Below the pieces are notes generated by a model that worked only from the letters and a program-made list of their open reading frames with translations, was not told where the DNA came from and ran no database searches. From Nioella ostreopsis (GTDB lineage: Bacteria; Pseudomonadota; Alphaproteobacteria; Rhodobacterales; Rhodobacteraceae): a stretch of 64,000 bases of DNA. The translations under genes were made by a program, and so were the position numbers. The DNA lies in the NCBI RefSeq assembly GCF_004000255.1, contig NZ_RCIQ01000011.1:1-64000 (forward strand). Reading direction: 5' to 3'. Numbering within the stretch: the first letter of the stretch is position 1; the number at the start of each line of letters is the position of its first letter. Below, one piece after another: positions 8,938-18,777 of this stretch.

Positions 8938-10250
8938 CCGACCTCACCCCCCGCGAAATCGTGTCCGAGCTGGATCGTTTCATCATCGGCCAGAAGGACG
9001 CCAAGCGTGCTGTCGCCGTGGCCCTGCGCAACCGGTGGCGGCGCAAGCAGTTGGGCGACGACCTGCGCGATGAAGTCTACCCCAAGAACATCCTGATGAT
9101 CGGGCCCACCGGTGTCGGCAAGACCGAGATCAGCCGCCGCTTGGCGAAGCTCGCCCGCGCGCCTTTCATCAAGGTCGAGGCCACGAAATTCACCGAGGTG
9201 GGATATGTGGGACGCGATGTGGAACAGATCATCCGCGATCTGGTGGATTCGGCGCAGATCATGGTGCGCGAACACATGAGAGAAGAGGTCAAGGCCAATG
9301 CCCATGAGGCCGCCGAGGAACGGGTGATCGAGGCCCTGGCCGGCACCGATGCCCGCGAACAGACGCGCGAGATGTTCCGTCGCAAGCTGCGCTCGGGTGA
9401 ACTGGACGACAAGATGATCGAACTGGAGGTCGCTGACACCTCCAGTCCCATGGGCGGCATGTTTGAAATTCCCGGCCAGCCCGGTATGGGCGCCATGGGC
9501 GGCGGCATGAACCTGGGCGATATCTTCGGCAAGGCGTTTGGCGGACGCACCGTGAAACGGCGAATGACCGTTGCAGCAAGCTATGAGGTGCTGATCGACG
9601 AAGAGGCCGACAATCTGCTGGATACCGAGGCCGTCACGCGCGAAGCCGTGCGTGCGGTGGAACAGAACGGTATCGTCTTCATCGACGAGATCGACAAGGT
9701 ATCGGCCCGGTCGGACGCGCGCGGCGCGGATGTCAGCCGCGAGGGCGTGCAGCGCGACCTGCTGCCCTTGATCGAGGGCACGACTGTCAGCACCAAGCAT
9801 GGGCCGGTCAAGACCGACCACATCCTGTTCATCGCCTCCGGCGCGTTCCACATCGCCAAACCGTCCGACCTGTTGCCGGAATTGCAAGGCCGCCTGCCCA
9901 TTCGGGTGGAGCTGCGGCCGCTGACCGAGGAGGATTTCGTGCGCATCCTGACGGAAACGGACAACGCGCTGACCTTGCAATATACCGCGCTGATGGCAAC
10001 CGAAGAAGTAACGGTCAGCTTTACCGAAGACGGGATCAAGGCGCTTGCGGGCATCGCGGCCGAGGTGAACACCAGCGTCGAGAATATCGGCGCGCGGCGG
10101 CTTTATACGGTGATGGAACGGGTGTTCGAGGAACTGAGCTTTACGGCACCCGATCGGTCTGGGGAGGCCGTTGTCGTGGATGCCGCATTCGTGGAAAAGA
10201 ATCTGGGCGAGCTGATGCGCTCTGCCGATCTGGGGCGCTACGTGCTATAG
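8934..10250 (+). CDS. hslU: HslU ATPase (ClpY) subunit
   Basis: A 438-residue AAA+ unfoldase that feeds substrates to Hsl[18 protein letters not shown] opens the protein. The Walker [10 protein letters not shown] lies near residues 57-65 and Walker B FIDEIDK near 247. The insertion I domain between them is rich in Gly and Met (about 170-200). The C-terminal YVL tail, which docks into HslV, is present (GRYVL). It overlaps the upstream membrane gene by four bases. Length matches the family. Confidence 0.97.
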   Translation: MTDLTPREIVSELDRFIIGQKDAKRAVAVALRNRWRRKQLGDDLRDEVYPKNILMIGPTGVGKTEISRRLAKLARAPFIKVEATKFTEVGYVGRDVEQIIRDLVDSAQIMVREHMREEVKANAHEAAEERVIEALAGTDAREQTREMFRRKLRSGELDDKMIELEVADTSSPMGGMFEIPGQPGMGAMGGGMNLGDIFGKAFGGRTVKRRMTVAASYEVLIDEEADNLLDTEAVTREAVRAVEQNGIVFIDEIDKVSARSDARGADVSREGVQRDLLPLIEGTTVSTKHGPVKTDHILFIASGAFHIAKPSDLLPELQGRLPIRVELRPLTEEDFVRILTETDNALTLQYTALMATEEVTVSFTEDGIKALAGIAAEVNTSVENIGARRLYTVMERVFEELSFTAPDRSGEAVVVDAAFVEKNLGELMRSADLGRYVL

Positions 10251-10283
10251 GGCGGCGAACGCCTTATCACCCGGTCCAATCTC

Positions 10284-11375
10284 GTGACTCGTCTTGTCCT
10301 GACCGCGCTTCTGTTTCTGACAGCCGCCTGCGGAACACCGCCGAATATCGCCATGGTCACCCGCACCGTCCCGGATGCAGGGATGCGGACCGTATTCGTG
10401 GCTACCAACCGGGCCTTCGAGGATCAGCACTTCACGGCGGGCCGCGAAAGCGGGGTGGAATATGCGCGGTTCGATGTCTCTATTCCGCCGAATCGTGACC
10501 TTGGCGAGGTGACATGGCCACAAGGCCCGGTGCCTGACCCCACAACCGATTTCGTCGTGACGGATGCCGGCAGCTATCCCGGCCCCACGGCTTTCCGTGC
10601 CGATATTCGCGCGGCGCTGACTGCGCTGCCGCCCGAGGATCGGGAGGTTGTGGTGTTCGTCCATGGCTACAACAACAACTTCGCCTCCGGGCTGTTCCGT
10701 ATTGCCCAGATGGCCCATGACTATGACGCGCCCGGCTTGACCGCGCATTTCGCCTGGCCAAGCGCGGGCAATCCCTTCGGCTACGTGTTCGACCGGGAAA
10801 GCGCGGCGTTTTCACGGGATGCTCTGGAACAGTTCCTGCGCGACCTTCATGCCGCCGGGGCGCGGCGCATCCTTTTGGTGGGACACTCGCTTGGCGGTTA
10901 CATCACCATGGAAACCCTGCGCCAGATCCGCATTTCGGGCGATGACGCGGTCTTGCAGTCCCTGTCCGGCATTGTGCTGATCTCACCCGATATCGACATA
11001 GAAGTGTTCCAGAGCCAGGCCCGCGCCGTGGACCCGCTGCCGCAGCCCTTCGTTGTCTTTACCTCGGCCAATGACCGCGCCTTGCGCCTGTCTGCCAGCA
11101 TCACCGGGCGTCAGAACCGGCTTGGCAATCTGGGCACGGCAGAGGATGTGGCCGAGTTCGATATTCTGCTGGTCGATATCTCTGCCTTCCGGTCCGGCGT
11201 TGGGGACTGGACCAACCATTCCACGCTGGTCACGTCGCCTTCGCTGATCCAGATGTTTCAGGGCCTACCCGAGATTGGCACAGGCAGCGGGGATATCCCG
11301 GTTGATCTGGTCTCCGGCACGGTTCTGACGGTCAGAAACGCCACGCAGATCCTGTTGTCTCCGGTGGGGCAATGA
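10284..11375 (+). CDS. lipoprotein alpha/beta hydrolase (DUF900 type)
   Basis: A 363-residue predicted lipoprotein: the signal ends in LTAAC with Cys16 as the lipidation site. The hydrolase domain shows VFVHGYNNNF, the nucleophile elbow GHSLGG (Ser near 202) and a late DWTNHSTL segment that probably supplies the catalytic histidine. This is the DUF900 alpha/beta hydrolase layout; the substrate is unknown. The start is a GTG with no obvious ribosome site, but it is the codon that opens the signal peptide. Its stop overlaps the MFS gene by four bases. Confidence 0.8.
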   Translation: MTRLVLTALLFLTAACGTPPNIAMVTRTVPDAGMRTVFVATNRAFEDQHFTAGRESGVEYARFDVSIPPNRDLGEVTWPQGPVPDPTTDFVVTDAGSYPGPTAFRADIRAALTALPPEDREVVVFVHGYNNNFASGLFRIAQMAHDYDAPGLTAHFAWPSAGNPFGYVFDRESAAFSRDALEQFLRDLHAAGARRILLVGHSLGGYITMETLRQIRISGDDAVLQSLSGIVLISPDIDIEVFQSQARAVDPLPQPFVVFTSANDRALRLSASITGRQNRLGNLGTAEDVAEFDILLVDISAFRSGVGDWTNHSTLVTSPSLIQMFQGLPEIGTGSGDIPVDLVSGTVLTVRNATQILLSPVGQ

Positions 11376-12598
11376 CCGCCGCGCTGTCCTTCCTGCGCGA
11401 CAATGCGGCGTTTTTGTTGGCTGGGGCCTTGCTGAGTTTCACCTCCAGTTTCGGGCAAACCTTCTTCATCTCGATCTTCGCGGGTGAGATCATGACCACC
11501 TTTTCCCTGTCGGACGGGGATTGGGGGCTGATCTATTCGCTTGGCACTACAGCTTCGGCCATTGTGATGGTCTGGTCAGGGATATTGACCGACCGGCTGC
11601 GGGTGCGGGTGCTTGGCGCCATCGTTTTCGCCGGACTTGCCTTTGCCTGTCTGTTCATGGCGTTCAATCCCTATGCGGCGCTTCTGCCGCTCTCCATTTT
11701 CCTGCTGCGGTTTACCGGGCAGGGGATGACGAGCCATATTGCGATGGTGGCCATGGCGCGATGGTTCGTGGCGACGCGGGGCAAGGCGCTGGCAATCGCC
11801 GCATCCGGCTATGCCGTGGGCGAGGCGATCTTGCCGGTTCTGTTCGTGGCCGCCATGACCCTGATCGACTGGCATTACCTTTGGATGGTTGCTGCCCTGT
11901 TCATCTTGCTGATGTTGCCGGTGATGCAGCGGCTGCTCCGCCAGGAACGCACCCCGCAATCCCTCGCTGAAGGCGACACTGCGCTTGGCATGGATGGGCG
12001 GCACTGGACCCGAAAGGAAATGCTGCGGCATCCGTTGTTCTGGTTCGTGCTACCCTCGATCCTTGGGCCCTCGGCCTTTGTCACCGCGCTGTTTTTCCAG
12101 CAGGTGCATCTGGCCGAGGTCAAGGGCTGGAGCCATGTGGGCTTCGTCGCGCTGTTCCCGGTCTATACCATCGTGTCGACCCTGTTCATGCTGCTTGCAG
12201 GATGGGCAATCGACAGATTCGGCACACGGAAGTTGATGCCCTTTTACCAGATCCCGATTGCGATCAGCTTCGTGGTGATGGCGAGTGCGGATTCGCTATG
12301 GTGGGCGGCCTTTGCCTTTGCCTTGATGGCGATGACAACGGGGGCGAATTCAACCCTGCCCTCCGCCTTCTGGGCGGAATTCTACGGCACGCGCCATATC
12401 GGCGGGATCAAGTCCATCGCCACGGCCGCGATGGTCCTGGGCTCTGCCATCGGCCCGGCAATTTCAGGCGTATTGATCGACCGCGGGATCACCTTCCCCG
12501 AACAGATGCTTGGGATTACAATCTGGTTCTTGCTGGCCTCGGCCCTGATCTGGTTCGGGGTGACAACCGCCGCCCGAAACTTAACGCGCCCGGCGTAG
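11372..12598 (+). CDS. MFS transporter
   Basis: A 408-residue inner-membrane carrier with about twelve hydrophobic segments and a central cytoplasmic loop near residues 185-215. The LTDRLRVR segment near residue 70 is the usual loop 2-3 motif position. The substrate cannot be read from the sequence; monocarboxylate-type carriers are one possibility. It is probably co-transcribed with the preceding hydrolase. The 3' end overlaps the convergent smr gene by 18 bases. Confidence 0.85.
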   Translation: MTAALSFLRDNAAFLLAGALLSFTSSFGQTFFISIFAGEIMTTFSLSDGDWGLIYSLGTTASAIVMVWSGILTDRLRVRVLGAIVFAGLAFACLFMAFNPYAALLPLSIFLLRFTGQGMTSHIAMVAMARWFVATRGKALAIAASGYAVGEAILPVLFVAAMTLIDWHYLWMVAALFILLMLPVMQRLLRQERTPQSLAEGDTALGMDGRHWTRKEMLRHPLFWFVLPSILGPSAFVTALFFQQVHLAEVKGWSHVGFVALFPVYTIVSTLFMLLAGWAIDRFGTRKLMPFYQIPIAISFVVMASADSLWWAAFAFALMAMTTGANSTLPSAFWAEFYGTRHIGGIKSIATAAMVLGSAIGPAISGVLIDRGITFPEQMLGITIWFLLASALIWFGVTTAARNLTRPA

Positions 12599-13186
12599 AT
12601 AGACGTAGTAGGCACCCGTCCCACCGTGGCGGATATGCGCCTCTCTCACATCCAGAACGACGCGGCCAAGCGGCGGCATGTGCAGCCAGTTTGGCACCTG
12701 ATGCTTCAGTACCCCACGCCGGATCGGGATGGGGCCGGGATCGTCGCGGTCCTTGCCCTTGCCGGTGATCACCAGAACCAGCCTGAGACCGTCCTCATGC
12801 GCCCCCAGGATGAACCGCGTCAGAACCGGGTGCGCCTGTGCCAGGGTCATCCCGTGCAGGTCGATCCGCGCTTCGGGCTTAAGCTTGCCGCGCAGCATCT
12901 TCTTGTGGGTGCCGTGGTCCATTTGCACCGGTGCATGGGCCAGCCGTTCGGACACTGAGGGCGCGAGCTGACTGCCGGGCAAATTGGTTGTTGCGGTTTC
13001 GCCGATACGAAAATCGCCCACCTCAAAACTTGGTTTGTGCTTGGGTTTTGGCTGGTGCTTCTGATCGGATGGGGCGAGATGATCTGGCTTTGGCTTTTCC
13101 GGGCGCGCGGCAGCCACGGTCCGCGCGACCGCAGTCCATAGCTTGCGGTCTTCCGCGCTGAGGGTTTTGGGCCTTCTTCGCGACAT
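12581..13186 (-). CDS. Smr domain protein
   Basis: A 201-residue protein with a basic, Pro/Lys-rich N-terminal half and a C-terminal Smr domain. The domain shows the IDLHGMT motif near residue 112 and VITGKGK near 143. Stand-alone Smr domains have nicking or RNA-cleaving activity in studied members. It is the last gene of a minus-strand group with the Tim44-like gene and mltA, starting two bases after the mltA stop. This association is common in alphaproteobacteria, but its meaning is unclear. Confidence 0.88.
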   Translation of the reverse strand: MSRRRPKTLSAEDRKLWTAVARTVAAARPEKPKPDHLAPSDQKHQPKPKHKPSFEVGDFRIGETATTNLPGSQLAPSVSERLAHAPVQMDHGTHKKMLRGKLKPEARIDLHGMTLAQAHPVLTRFILGAHEDGLRLVLVITGKGKDRDDPGPIPIRRGVLKHQVPNWLHMPPLGRVVLDVREAHIRHGGTGAYYVYLRRAR

Positions 13187-13187
13187 C

Positions 13188-14213
13188 TCAGGCGTCCGGA
13201 ACCATCAGGTTGGCCAGTTCGATCGGCATCAGCACGATCATCCGGCCGGGATCGCGGATACGGCCCGCCTCCAACCCGGCCTCATCACCGAAGCCATAGA
13301 ACACATCCGCCCGTTGCGCGCCTTGGATGGCAGATCCCGTGTCTTGAGCGATCATCAACCGGCGCAGCGGGCTTTCGCCATCCTTTTCGATCCAGACCGG
13401 AGCGCCGAGCGGCGTAAACCGGGGATCGACCGCAATCGAGCGCATCGGGGTAATGGATCGGTTCATGGCACCAAGCGGCCCATCATCCGCGTTTCGCGTG
13501 CGGATCACCCGGAAAAACACGTAGGACGGGTTGTGATAGAGCAGTTCTCGCCCCGCTGTGGGGTTGCGCCGGACCCAGGACCCGATCACCTGCGCGGAGA
13601 CCTGATGCGGCTGATAAATGCCGCGGCTGATCAATTCCTGCCCGATGGAGCGGTATTCGTGCCCGTTCCGCCCGGCGTAGCCCACGCGGATCACGCGGCC
13701 ATCGGGCAGGCGAATGCGGCCAGATCCTTGAATTTGTAGAAAGAACAGCTCGACCGCATCATCGACCCAGGCAATTTCCAGCCCCTGACCCTCCAGCAGA
13801 CCGTCCTGTTCAATCTCACGGCGGGTGTGCCAGGGTTCCACAACATCGGGGGGCATCCGGTAGACCGGAAAGCGATAGCGGGACGTGCGGGTCAGGGACC
13901 CATGCAGTTCGGGCTCAAAATACCCGGTGAACAGCGCCGGTTCATCGCCACCGATCAGAACCGGGCGAAAGAACAGTTCGAAAAACGTGCGGGCATTGGG
14001 GTGTTGCTGCGCTACGGCGCAAAGGCGCAGCCATTCTCCGTCGTCCATATCAGGGCAGGTGTTCAGAAAGACCTCAAGCGCGGCCTGATGGTCATCCTCC
14101 GCCCATCCGTCGAGATCGCTAAAACTGAGTAGCTGTGCGTTGTGCTGTGCCATTACCGGGGCACAAAACAGGGTCGCGGCGGACAAGACCAGAGAAAAAA
14201 GCCCGCCGCGCAT
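13188..14213 (-). CDS. mltA: membrane-bound lytic murein transglycosylase A
   Basis: A 341-residue exported enzyme that cuts peptidoglycan between MurNAc and GlcNAc, leaving 1,6-anhydro ends. The signal peptide ends at VMAQ near residue 22 and no lipobox cysteine follows it, so it may be periplasmic and not lipid-anchored as in E. coli. The MltA domain contains FTGYFEPELHGS near 95-106. The C-terminal 3D domain contains VDPRFTPLGAPVW and AQDTGSAIQGAQRADVF with the three conserved Asp. It lies between the Tim44-like gene and smr. Confidence 0.92.
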   Translation of the reverse strand: MRGGLFSLVLSAATLFCAPVMAQHNAQLLSFSDLDGWAEDDHQAALEVFLNTCPDMDDGEWLRLCAVAQQHPNARTFFELFFRPVLIGGDEPALFTGYFEPELHGSLTRTSRYRFPVYRMPPDVVEPWHTRREIEQDGLLEGQGLEIAWVDDAVELFFLQIQGSGRIRLPDGRVIRVGYAGRNGHEYRSIGQELISRGIYQPHQVSAQVIGSWVRRNPTAGRELLYHNPSYVFFRVIRTRNADDGPLGAMNRSITPMRSIAVDPRFTPLGAPVWIEKDGESPLRRLMIAQDTGSAIQGAQRADVFYGFGDEAGLEAGRIRDPGRMIVLMPIELANLMVPDA

Positions 14214-14219
14214 GGGGTT

Positions 14220-14876
14220 TCACCCGCCGGTTGCGACCAGAACCCAGTTGGGATCGGAGCTGCCCATCTTGCGCCCGAAGGTCCAGACATCGCGCTGACG
14301 CTTGATCGCATTGGGGTCGCCTTCGACCAGCTCACCCGCCGCATTGCGCACGGCAGAGGTCAGTTCGCCCACGAAACGCACGGTCACCTCGGCCATGTTG
14401 TCAGACCGGTCAAAGCTGGCATCCTGCAACACCAGTTCCCGCACCCCGACGAAATTGGCGTCGATGGACAGGCCCTGTTCTTCGCGATTGCGGATCACTT
14501 CCTCGAAGGTTTCCATCACGTCGTCGGCCAGGAACGGACGCAGCCCTTCGACATCGCCGTTTTCAAAGGCCATGAGGATCATTTCATAGGCACCGCGCGC
14601 GCCTTGCAGAAACTCCGACACCGAAAACCCCGGCTCGGCCATCTTCATCGCGGCGAGCGCCTTGGCGGCATCGGTCCCGTCATCCACATGATCGGTGATA
14701 TCGCGGTCGGGTCCGCCCTCGATCACCTCGAAATCCCGACGCGCGGGACTGCGGCGCGCGGGTGCTTCCGCCTGCGGGTTCTCGTAACCGTCCCGCGTGC
14801 CAAGAACGCTGCGCAACTTCAGGATCAGGAAAATCGCAATCCCGGCCAACACCAGCAGTTGCAGTAGGGAGTTCAT
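14220..14876 (-). CDS. Tim44-like domain protein
   Basis: A 218-residue protein with one N-terminal membrane helix (residues 4-20), a polar linker with RRSPARRD, and a C-terminal Tim44-like domain from about 70 onwards (GAYEMILMAFENGDVEGLRPFL). Bacterial homologues sit on the inner membrane; the mitochondrial relative is part of the TIM23 import motor. The bacterial role is not settled. First gene of the minus-strand group with mltA and smr, divergent from fxsA and secB, which is the usual alphaproteobacterial arrangement. Confidence 0.88.
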   Translation of the reverse strand: MNSLLQLLVLAGIAIFLILKLRSVLGTRDGYENPQAEAPARRSPARRDFEVIEGGPDRDITDHVDDGTDAAKALAAMKMAEPGFSVSEFLQGARGAYEMILMAFENGDVEGLRPFLADDVMETFEEVIRNREEQGLSIDANFVGVRELVLQDASFDRSDNMAEVTVRFVGELTSAVRNAAGELVEGDPNAIKRQRDVWTFGRKMGSSDPNWVLVATGG

Positions 14877-14995
14877 GTCGGAACCTCTTTCGGGCGTTTG
14901 GGGTTAAATCTTGCGGCTCGATTGCACATATGTAGGCGCGAGGGGCGGTCAAGTCCATGTGCCAACCGCCGCTGTTGTCGAAGAAAGGACGCAAG

Positions 14996-15472
14996 ATGTG
15001 GCTGTTTTTCCTGTTTATCGGCGTGCCGCTGATTGAAATCGCCCTGTTCATCCAGGTGGGCGGGCTAATCGGGCTGTGGCCAACACTTGGAATTGTGGTG
15101 CTGACGGCGGTTCTCGGATCCATGCTGGTGCGGTCGCAAGGCGCGCAGGCCATGGCCAATCTTCGTTCCAGTTTCAACGACTTGAACGATCCGACCGAGC
15201 CATTGGCGCATGGCGCGATGATCCTGTTTTCCGGGGCACTTCTGTTGACGCCCGGCTTTTTCACAGACGCGCTTGGCTTTGCTCTGCTGGTGCCGGGATT
15301 TCGAAATCTGGTCCTTCGAGAGCTGCGCAAGCGGGTCAAGGTTGAATCGGTCGTTGCCGGGCAGCAGCAATGGACCCAAACACGTCAAGGCCCCGATATT
15401 ATTATCGAAGGCGACTATGAAGTTGATGAAAACCCGCCGCGAAACGGGCCTTCCGGGTGGACTCGCCATTGA
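14996..15472 (+). CDS. fxsA: FxsA family membrane protein
   Basis: A 158-residue inner-membrane protein. Hydrophobic segments lie near residues 2-40 (FLFIGVPLIEIALF), with a conserved R-QGAQAM segment and a further helix pair near 75-105 (LLLTPGFFTDALGF). FxsA overproduction relieves F-exclusion of phage T7 in E. coli; the native role is unknown. The ATG at 14996 is chosen over 14957 because of an AAAGGA site at 14984-14989 and because homologues begin at the first hydrophobic segment. The C-terminus is polar and variable. Confidence 0.88.
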   Translation: MWLFFLFIGVPLIEIALFIQVGGLIGLWPTLGIVVLTAVLGSMLVRSQGAQAMANLRSSFNDLNDPTEPLAHGAMILFSGALLLTPGFFTDALGFALLVPGFRNLVLRELRKRVKVESVVAGQQQWTQTRQGPDIIIEGDYEVDENPPRNGPSGWTRH

Positions 15473-15526
15473 GGCAGCCGAATTCACCTGATAAACCGCG
15501 ATCAACCTTTTAACCCGGAGAAAAAG

Positions 15527-16030
15527 ATGGCCGAAGAAAACGGGACCCAAGCCCCCGAAGGCGCCGCACAGGCCCCTGTCCTGCCTAAGATGCAGGTCCT
15601 TGCCCAATTTATTCGCGACATGTCCTTCGAGAACATCGCCGCGCAGAAATCCCTTCAGGGCAACACGCAGCCTGAAATTCAGGTTCAGGTCGGTGTCGAG
15701 GCGCGTAAACGTCAGACCGAGAACCAATATGACGTTGTCGTCAAAATGAAGATCGACAACAAGACCAAGGATGATGGCGCGCAGATCTTCCTGATCGAAC
15801 TGGACTATGCTGGCGTCTTCCAGATCGAGAACGTGAACGAGCAGCAGCTTCACCCGTTCCTGCATATCGAATGCCCTCGGATGCTGTTCCCCTTCATCCG
15901 GCGCATCGTTTCCGATCTGTCGCGCGACGGTGGCTACCCGCCGCTCAACCTCGACAACATGGATTTCGTGCAGATCTATCGCAATCAGCTGGCCCGCGTC
16001 GCACAGACCAAGCCGCACGCGGACGCGTAA
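15527..16030 (+). CDS. secB: protein export chaperone SecB
   Basis: A 167-residue cytoplasmic chaperone that keeps preproteins unfolded and hands them to SecA. Family segments include P-MQVLAQFIRDMSFENIA near the N-terminus and VTD-like LIELDYAGVFQIEN, with the conserved HPFLHIECPRMLFPF-R block near 106-122. A GGAGAAAAAG ribosome site precedes the start. It ends exactly where the convergent dnaQ stop begins, leaving no spacer. Confidence 0.97.
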   Translation: MAEENGTQAPEGAAQAPVLPKMQVLAQFIRDMSFENIAAQKSLQGNTQPEIQVQVGVEARKRQTENQYDVVVKMKIDNKTKDDGAQIFLIELDYAGVFQIENVNEQQLHPFLHIECPRMLFPFIRRIVSDLSRDGGYPPLNLDNMDFVQIYRNQLARVAQTKPHADA

Positions 16031-16768
16031 TCAGCCGAACGTCTTCCAGACAGCGCCGTCGCCCATCTCCTCGACAAAGGATGCATGGGCGGCGGCTTCT
16101 TCTTGTGTGATCCTTGAGGGCAGCGGGGTGGGCCGTGGTTTCGGGCGCCAGGCTTCGGTCGGTTGACCGGTTGATGTGGTTTCGACCCGGGCGGACAGCG
16201 CAAAATCGGGCTGTCGTCCGCCGATCAGCTCCAGATAGACCTCTGCCAGGATCTCGGAGTCGAGAAGCGCCCCGTGTAGGGTTCGTGACGAATTGTCGAT
16301 CCCGAAGCGGCGGCAGAGCGCATCCAGCGAGGCTGGCGAGCCGGGAAACTTCTTGCGCGCAATTGCCAGCGTATCGACGGCGCGTTCCCATGGGATCTGC
16401 GGCAGATTCAGCCAGCGCAGTTCTGCATTAAGGAATTTCATGTCGAAGCTGGCGTTGTGGATCACCAGCTTGGAATCCATGCCCACGAAGTCGAGGAATT
16501 TCTGTCCGAAGGCCGAGAATACCGGTTTGTCCTTTAGCGTGACCTCACCGGGGTTCGGGCCGCGCGGGCCGGATTCGAGCAGGTCAGGGCCTATCCCGTG
16601 CACGCCGAACGCCTCGTCCGGCATGGACCGTTCCGGGTTGATATAGACGTGAAATGTTTCGCCCGTAGGCAGGTGGTTATAGAGCTCGATTGCCCCGATC
16701 TCGACGATCCGATCCCCCGATTCAGGGTCGAATCCAGTGGTTTCCGTGTCGAGCACGATTTCACGCAT
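16031..16768 (-). CDS. dnaQ: DNA polymerase III epsilon subunit
   Basis: A 245-residue 3'-5' proofreading exonuclease of the replicative polymerase. The DEDDh residues are visible in VLDTETTGFDP (near 7), HNASFDMKFL (near 105) and RTLHGALLDSEILAEVY (near 160). The C-terminal tail binds the alpha subunit. It is last in the minus-strand group maf, aroE, coaE, dnaQ; its start overlaps the coaE stop by eight bases. This set beside the origin is conserved in alphaproteobacteria. Confidence 0.96.
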   Translation of the reverse strand: MREIVLDTETTGFDPESGDRIVEIGAIELYNHLPTGETFHVYINPERSMPDEAFGVHGIGPDLLESGPRGPNPGEVTLKDKPVFSAFGQKFLDFVGMDSKLVIHNASFDMKFLNAELRWLNLPQIPWERAVDTLAIARKKFPGSPASLDALCRRFGIDNSSRTLHGALLDSEILAEVYLELIGGRQPDFALSARVETTSTGQPTEAWRPKPRPTPLPSRITQEEAAAHASFVEEMGDGAVWKTFG

Positions 16769-17354
16769 GGTGTTCCCCTGTCAGCCTGTCGATCAGTTTC
16801 AACACGTCCGTGCGGGCACTGTCCAGATCATAGGTTTCAATCACGAAATCCGCTTTGGTACGCTTTTCTGCGTCGGGGGTTTGCCGGGCGAGGATCGCGG
16901 CGAACATCTCCTCGGTCATTGTTTCCCGTGCCAGCACGCGTCTGCGCTGTTCCTCGGCATCGACTGAGACGACAAGCACACCGTCCATGTTGGCGGCCGA
17001 TCCTGTTTCAAAGAGCAGGGGGATGTCCAGAACGATCAGCGGCGCGTCGGCATGGGCCGCAATGAACTCTGCCCGATCAGCCGCGACGAGCGGATGCACG
17101 ATCTTTTCAATCTGACCCAGGGCCGTGTCATCCCGCGCGATCCAGGCTTTCAGCGCGTCGCGGTCCACTTTGCCAATCGGGGTCGCATCCGGGCAAATCT
17201 TGCTGATCGGTTCCACCGCCGCGCCGCCCTTGGCGTAGATCCGGTGAACGGCGGCATCCGCATCCCAAACCGGCACGCCGGCCTCGCGAAAAAACTGGGC
17301 CGTGGTCGATTTGCCCATCCCGATGGAGCCGGTGAGACCGAGAATATAGCTCAT
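16761..17354 (-). CDS. coaE: dephospho-CoA kinase
   Basis: A 197-residue cytoplasmic kinase for the last step of coenzyme A synthesis. The P-loop GSIGMGKSTT lies at residues 9-18, followed by V-DADAAVH and the LLFETG segment near 112. Length fits the family. It overlaps aroE by four bases upstream and dnaQ by eight bases downstream, so the genes are probably translationally coupled. Confidence 0.96.
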   Translation of the reverse strand: MSYILGLTGSIGMGKSTTAQFFREAGVPVWDADAAVHRIYAKGGAAVEPISKICPDATPIGKVDRDALKAWIARDDTALGQIEKIVHPLVAADRAEFIAAHADAPLIVLDIPLLFETGSAANMDGVLVVSVDAEEQRRRVLARETMTEEMFAAILARQTPDAEKRTKADFVIETYDLDSARTDVLKLIDRLTGEHHA

Positions 17355-18184
17355 TCCTCCAACACCACCGCTCGCAGCTCATCATCCACCTCGGGTTTCA
17401 CGCCGAACCAGCGTTCGAACCCCGGTGCGGCCTGATGCAGCAGCATTCCCAATCCGTCGACCGTATGACAGCCACGCGCGGCGGCCTCATCCAGCAGATC
17501 GGTACGCAGAGGGGTGTAGACGATGTCATTCACGACCGTTGCCGGGTTCAGCCGGTCAAGGTCGATATGAAGGGGCTGCTTGCCGACCATCCCGAGCGAT
17601 GTGGTGTTCACCAGCAAAGCGACTTCATCGAGAACGTTGGGGATGCGCGTCCAGTCCGCGACATGGACCTTGGCGCCAAAATGATCCTGCAACGCCTCGG
17701 CCCGGGCGCGGGTGCGATTGACCAGAAACACATGCGGGCAGCCATCCGACAGCAGCGCCGACACCACCGCCCGCGCGGCACCACCGGCACCCAGTACCAG
17801 GGCGGGGCCTTCGGATGCAGACCAGCCGGGCGTGTACTGCCTGATGTTTTCCATGAATCCGACGCCATCGGTGTTGTCGGCCTGCAACTTGCCGTTCGCC
17901 GTGTAGGTCAGCGTGTTCGCCGCCCCGATCAACGCGGCGCGATCGGTGACAGTGTCGGCGATCTGCAGCACAGTTTCCTTGTGTGGAATCGTGACGTTGA
18001 CGCCCTTGAACCCAAGGTCCGGTAACAGGCGCAACGTATCGTGGAGCCGCTCGCGTGTGACATGCAGCGGCACGTAATGCCCGTCGATCCCGTAGCGCCA
18101 GAGCCAATGACCATGCAGCCGGGGGGATCGGCTATGCGCGATCGGGTCGCCGATAACCCCCGCCAGCAACAGCTTTTCCGTCAT
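17351..18184 (-). CDS. aroE: shikimate dehydrogenase
   Basis: A 277-residue NADP-dependent enzyme that reduces 3-dehydroshikimate in aromatic amino acid synthesis. The N-terminal substrate site shows SRSPRLHG near residues 18-25 and NVTIPHKE near 62-69, with the catalytic lysine. The nucleotide-binding loop is GAGGAARAV near 131-139. It overlaps maf and coaE by four bases each, as in other alphaproteobacterial origin regions. Confidence 0.96.
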   Translation of the reverse strand: MTEKLLLAGVIGDPIAHSRSPRLHGHWLWRYGIDGHYVPLHVTRERLHDTLRLLPDLGFKGVNVTIPHKETVLQIADTVTDRAALIGAANTLTYTANGKLQADNTDGVGFMENIRQYTPGWSASEGPALVLGAGGAARAVVSALLSDGCPHVFLVNRTRARAEALQDHFGAKVHVADWTRIPNVLDEVALLVNTTSLGMVGKQPLHIDLDRLNPATVVNDIVYTPLRTDLLDEAAARGCHTVDGLGMLLHQAAPGFERWFGVKPEVDDELRAVVLEE

Positions 18185-18777
18185 CCCTCGATCTCTCCCT
18201 TTTGGGTCAGGAACCCGATGAGTTCCAGAAGTGGCAGACCCAGAACGGTAAAGTAGTCGCCTTCGACGCGGCTGAAAAGCCGTGCACCTTCTTCTTCAAG
18301 CTTGTAGCTGCCCACGCTGTCGCCAATGCCGGGCCAGTTACGGTCCAGATAGGCGGCGAGGTAGTCGTCGCTTATCTCTCTCATCAGCAGCCGCACCTGA
18401 CCGACATAACGCCAAACGGGTTCCGCGTCGGAGTAAACCACCACGGCGGACAGAAGCTTGTGCTGTTTGCCGCGCAGCATGCGCAACTGATTGGCGGCAT
18501 CCTCTTTGCTGGTGGGCTTTGACAAGACCTGCCCCTGAAATTCCAACACCTGATCCGATCCGATCACAGTGGCATCAGGGTGCTTTTCAGCGATCTTTCG
18601 GGCTTTGAATTCGGCCAGGGCATCGGCCAAATCGCGTGGGGTCGCATCCTCAGCCAGCAAAGCCGCCGTGATTGCGTCCTCGTCGATGCGCGCGGGCAAG
18701 GCGGTGAACGGGATGCCGGCATTGGTCAGCAGCGTCTGCCGGATGGCCGAGCGTGAGGCCAGAATGATCTGCGTCAT
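18181..18777 (-). CDS. maf: Maf-family nucleoside triphosphate pyrophosphatase
   Basis: A 198-residue house-cleaning enzyme that hydrolyses non-canonical or modified nucleotides. The family start [13 protein letters not shown] and the motif [12 protein letters not shown] (near 72-83) are clear. I cannot tell the YhdE-type from the YceF-type substrate range with confidence. It is the first gene leftwards of the putative origin, transcribed away from it. Confidence 0.93.
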   Translation of the reverse strand: MTQIILASRSAIRQTLLTNAGIPFTALPARIDEDAITAALLAEDATPRDLADALAEFKARKIAEKHPDATVIGSDQVLEFQGQVLSKPTSKEDAANQLRMLRGKQHKLLSAVVVYSDAEPVWRYVGQVRLLMREISDDYLAAYLDRNWPGIGDSVGSYKLEEEGARLFSRVEGDYFTVLGLPLLELIGFLTQKGEIEG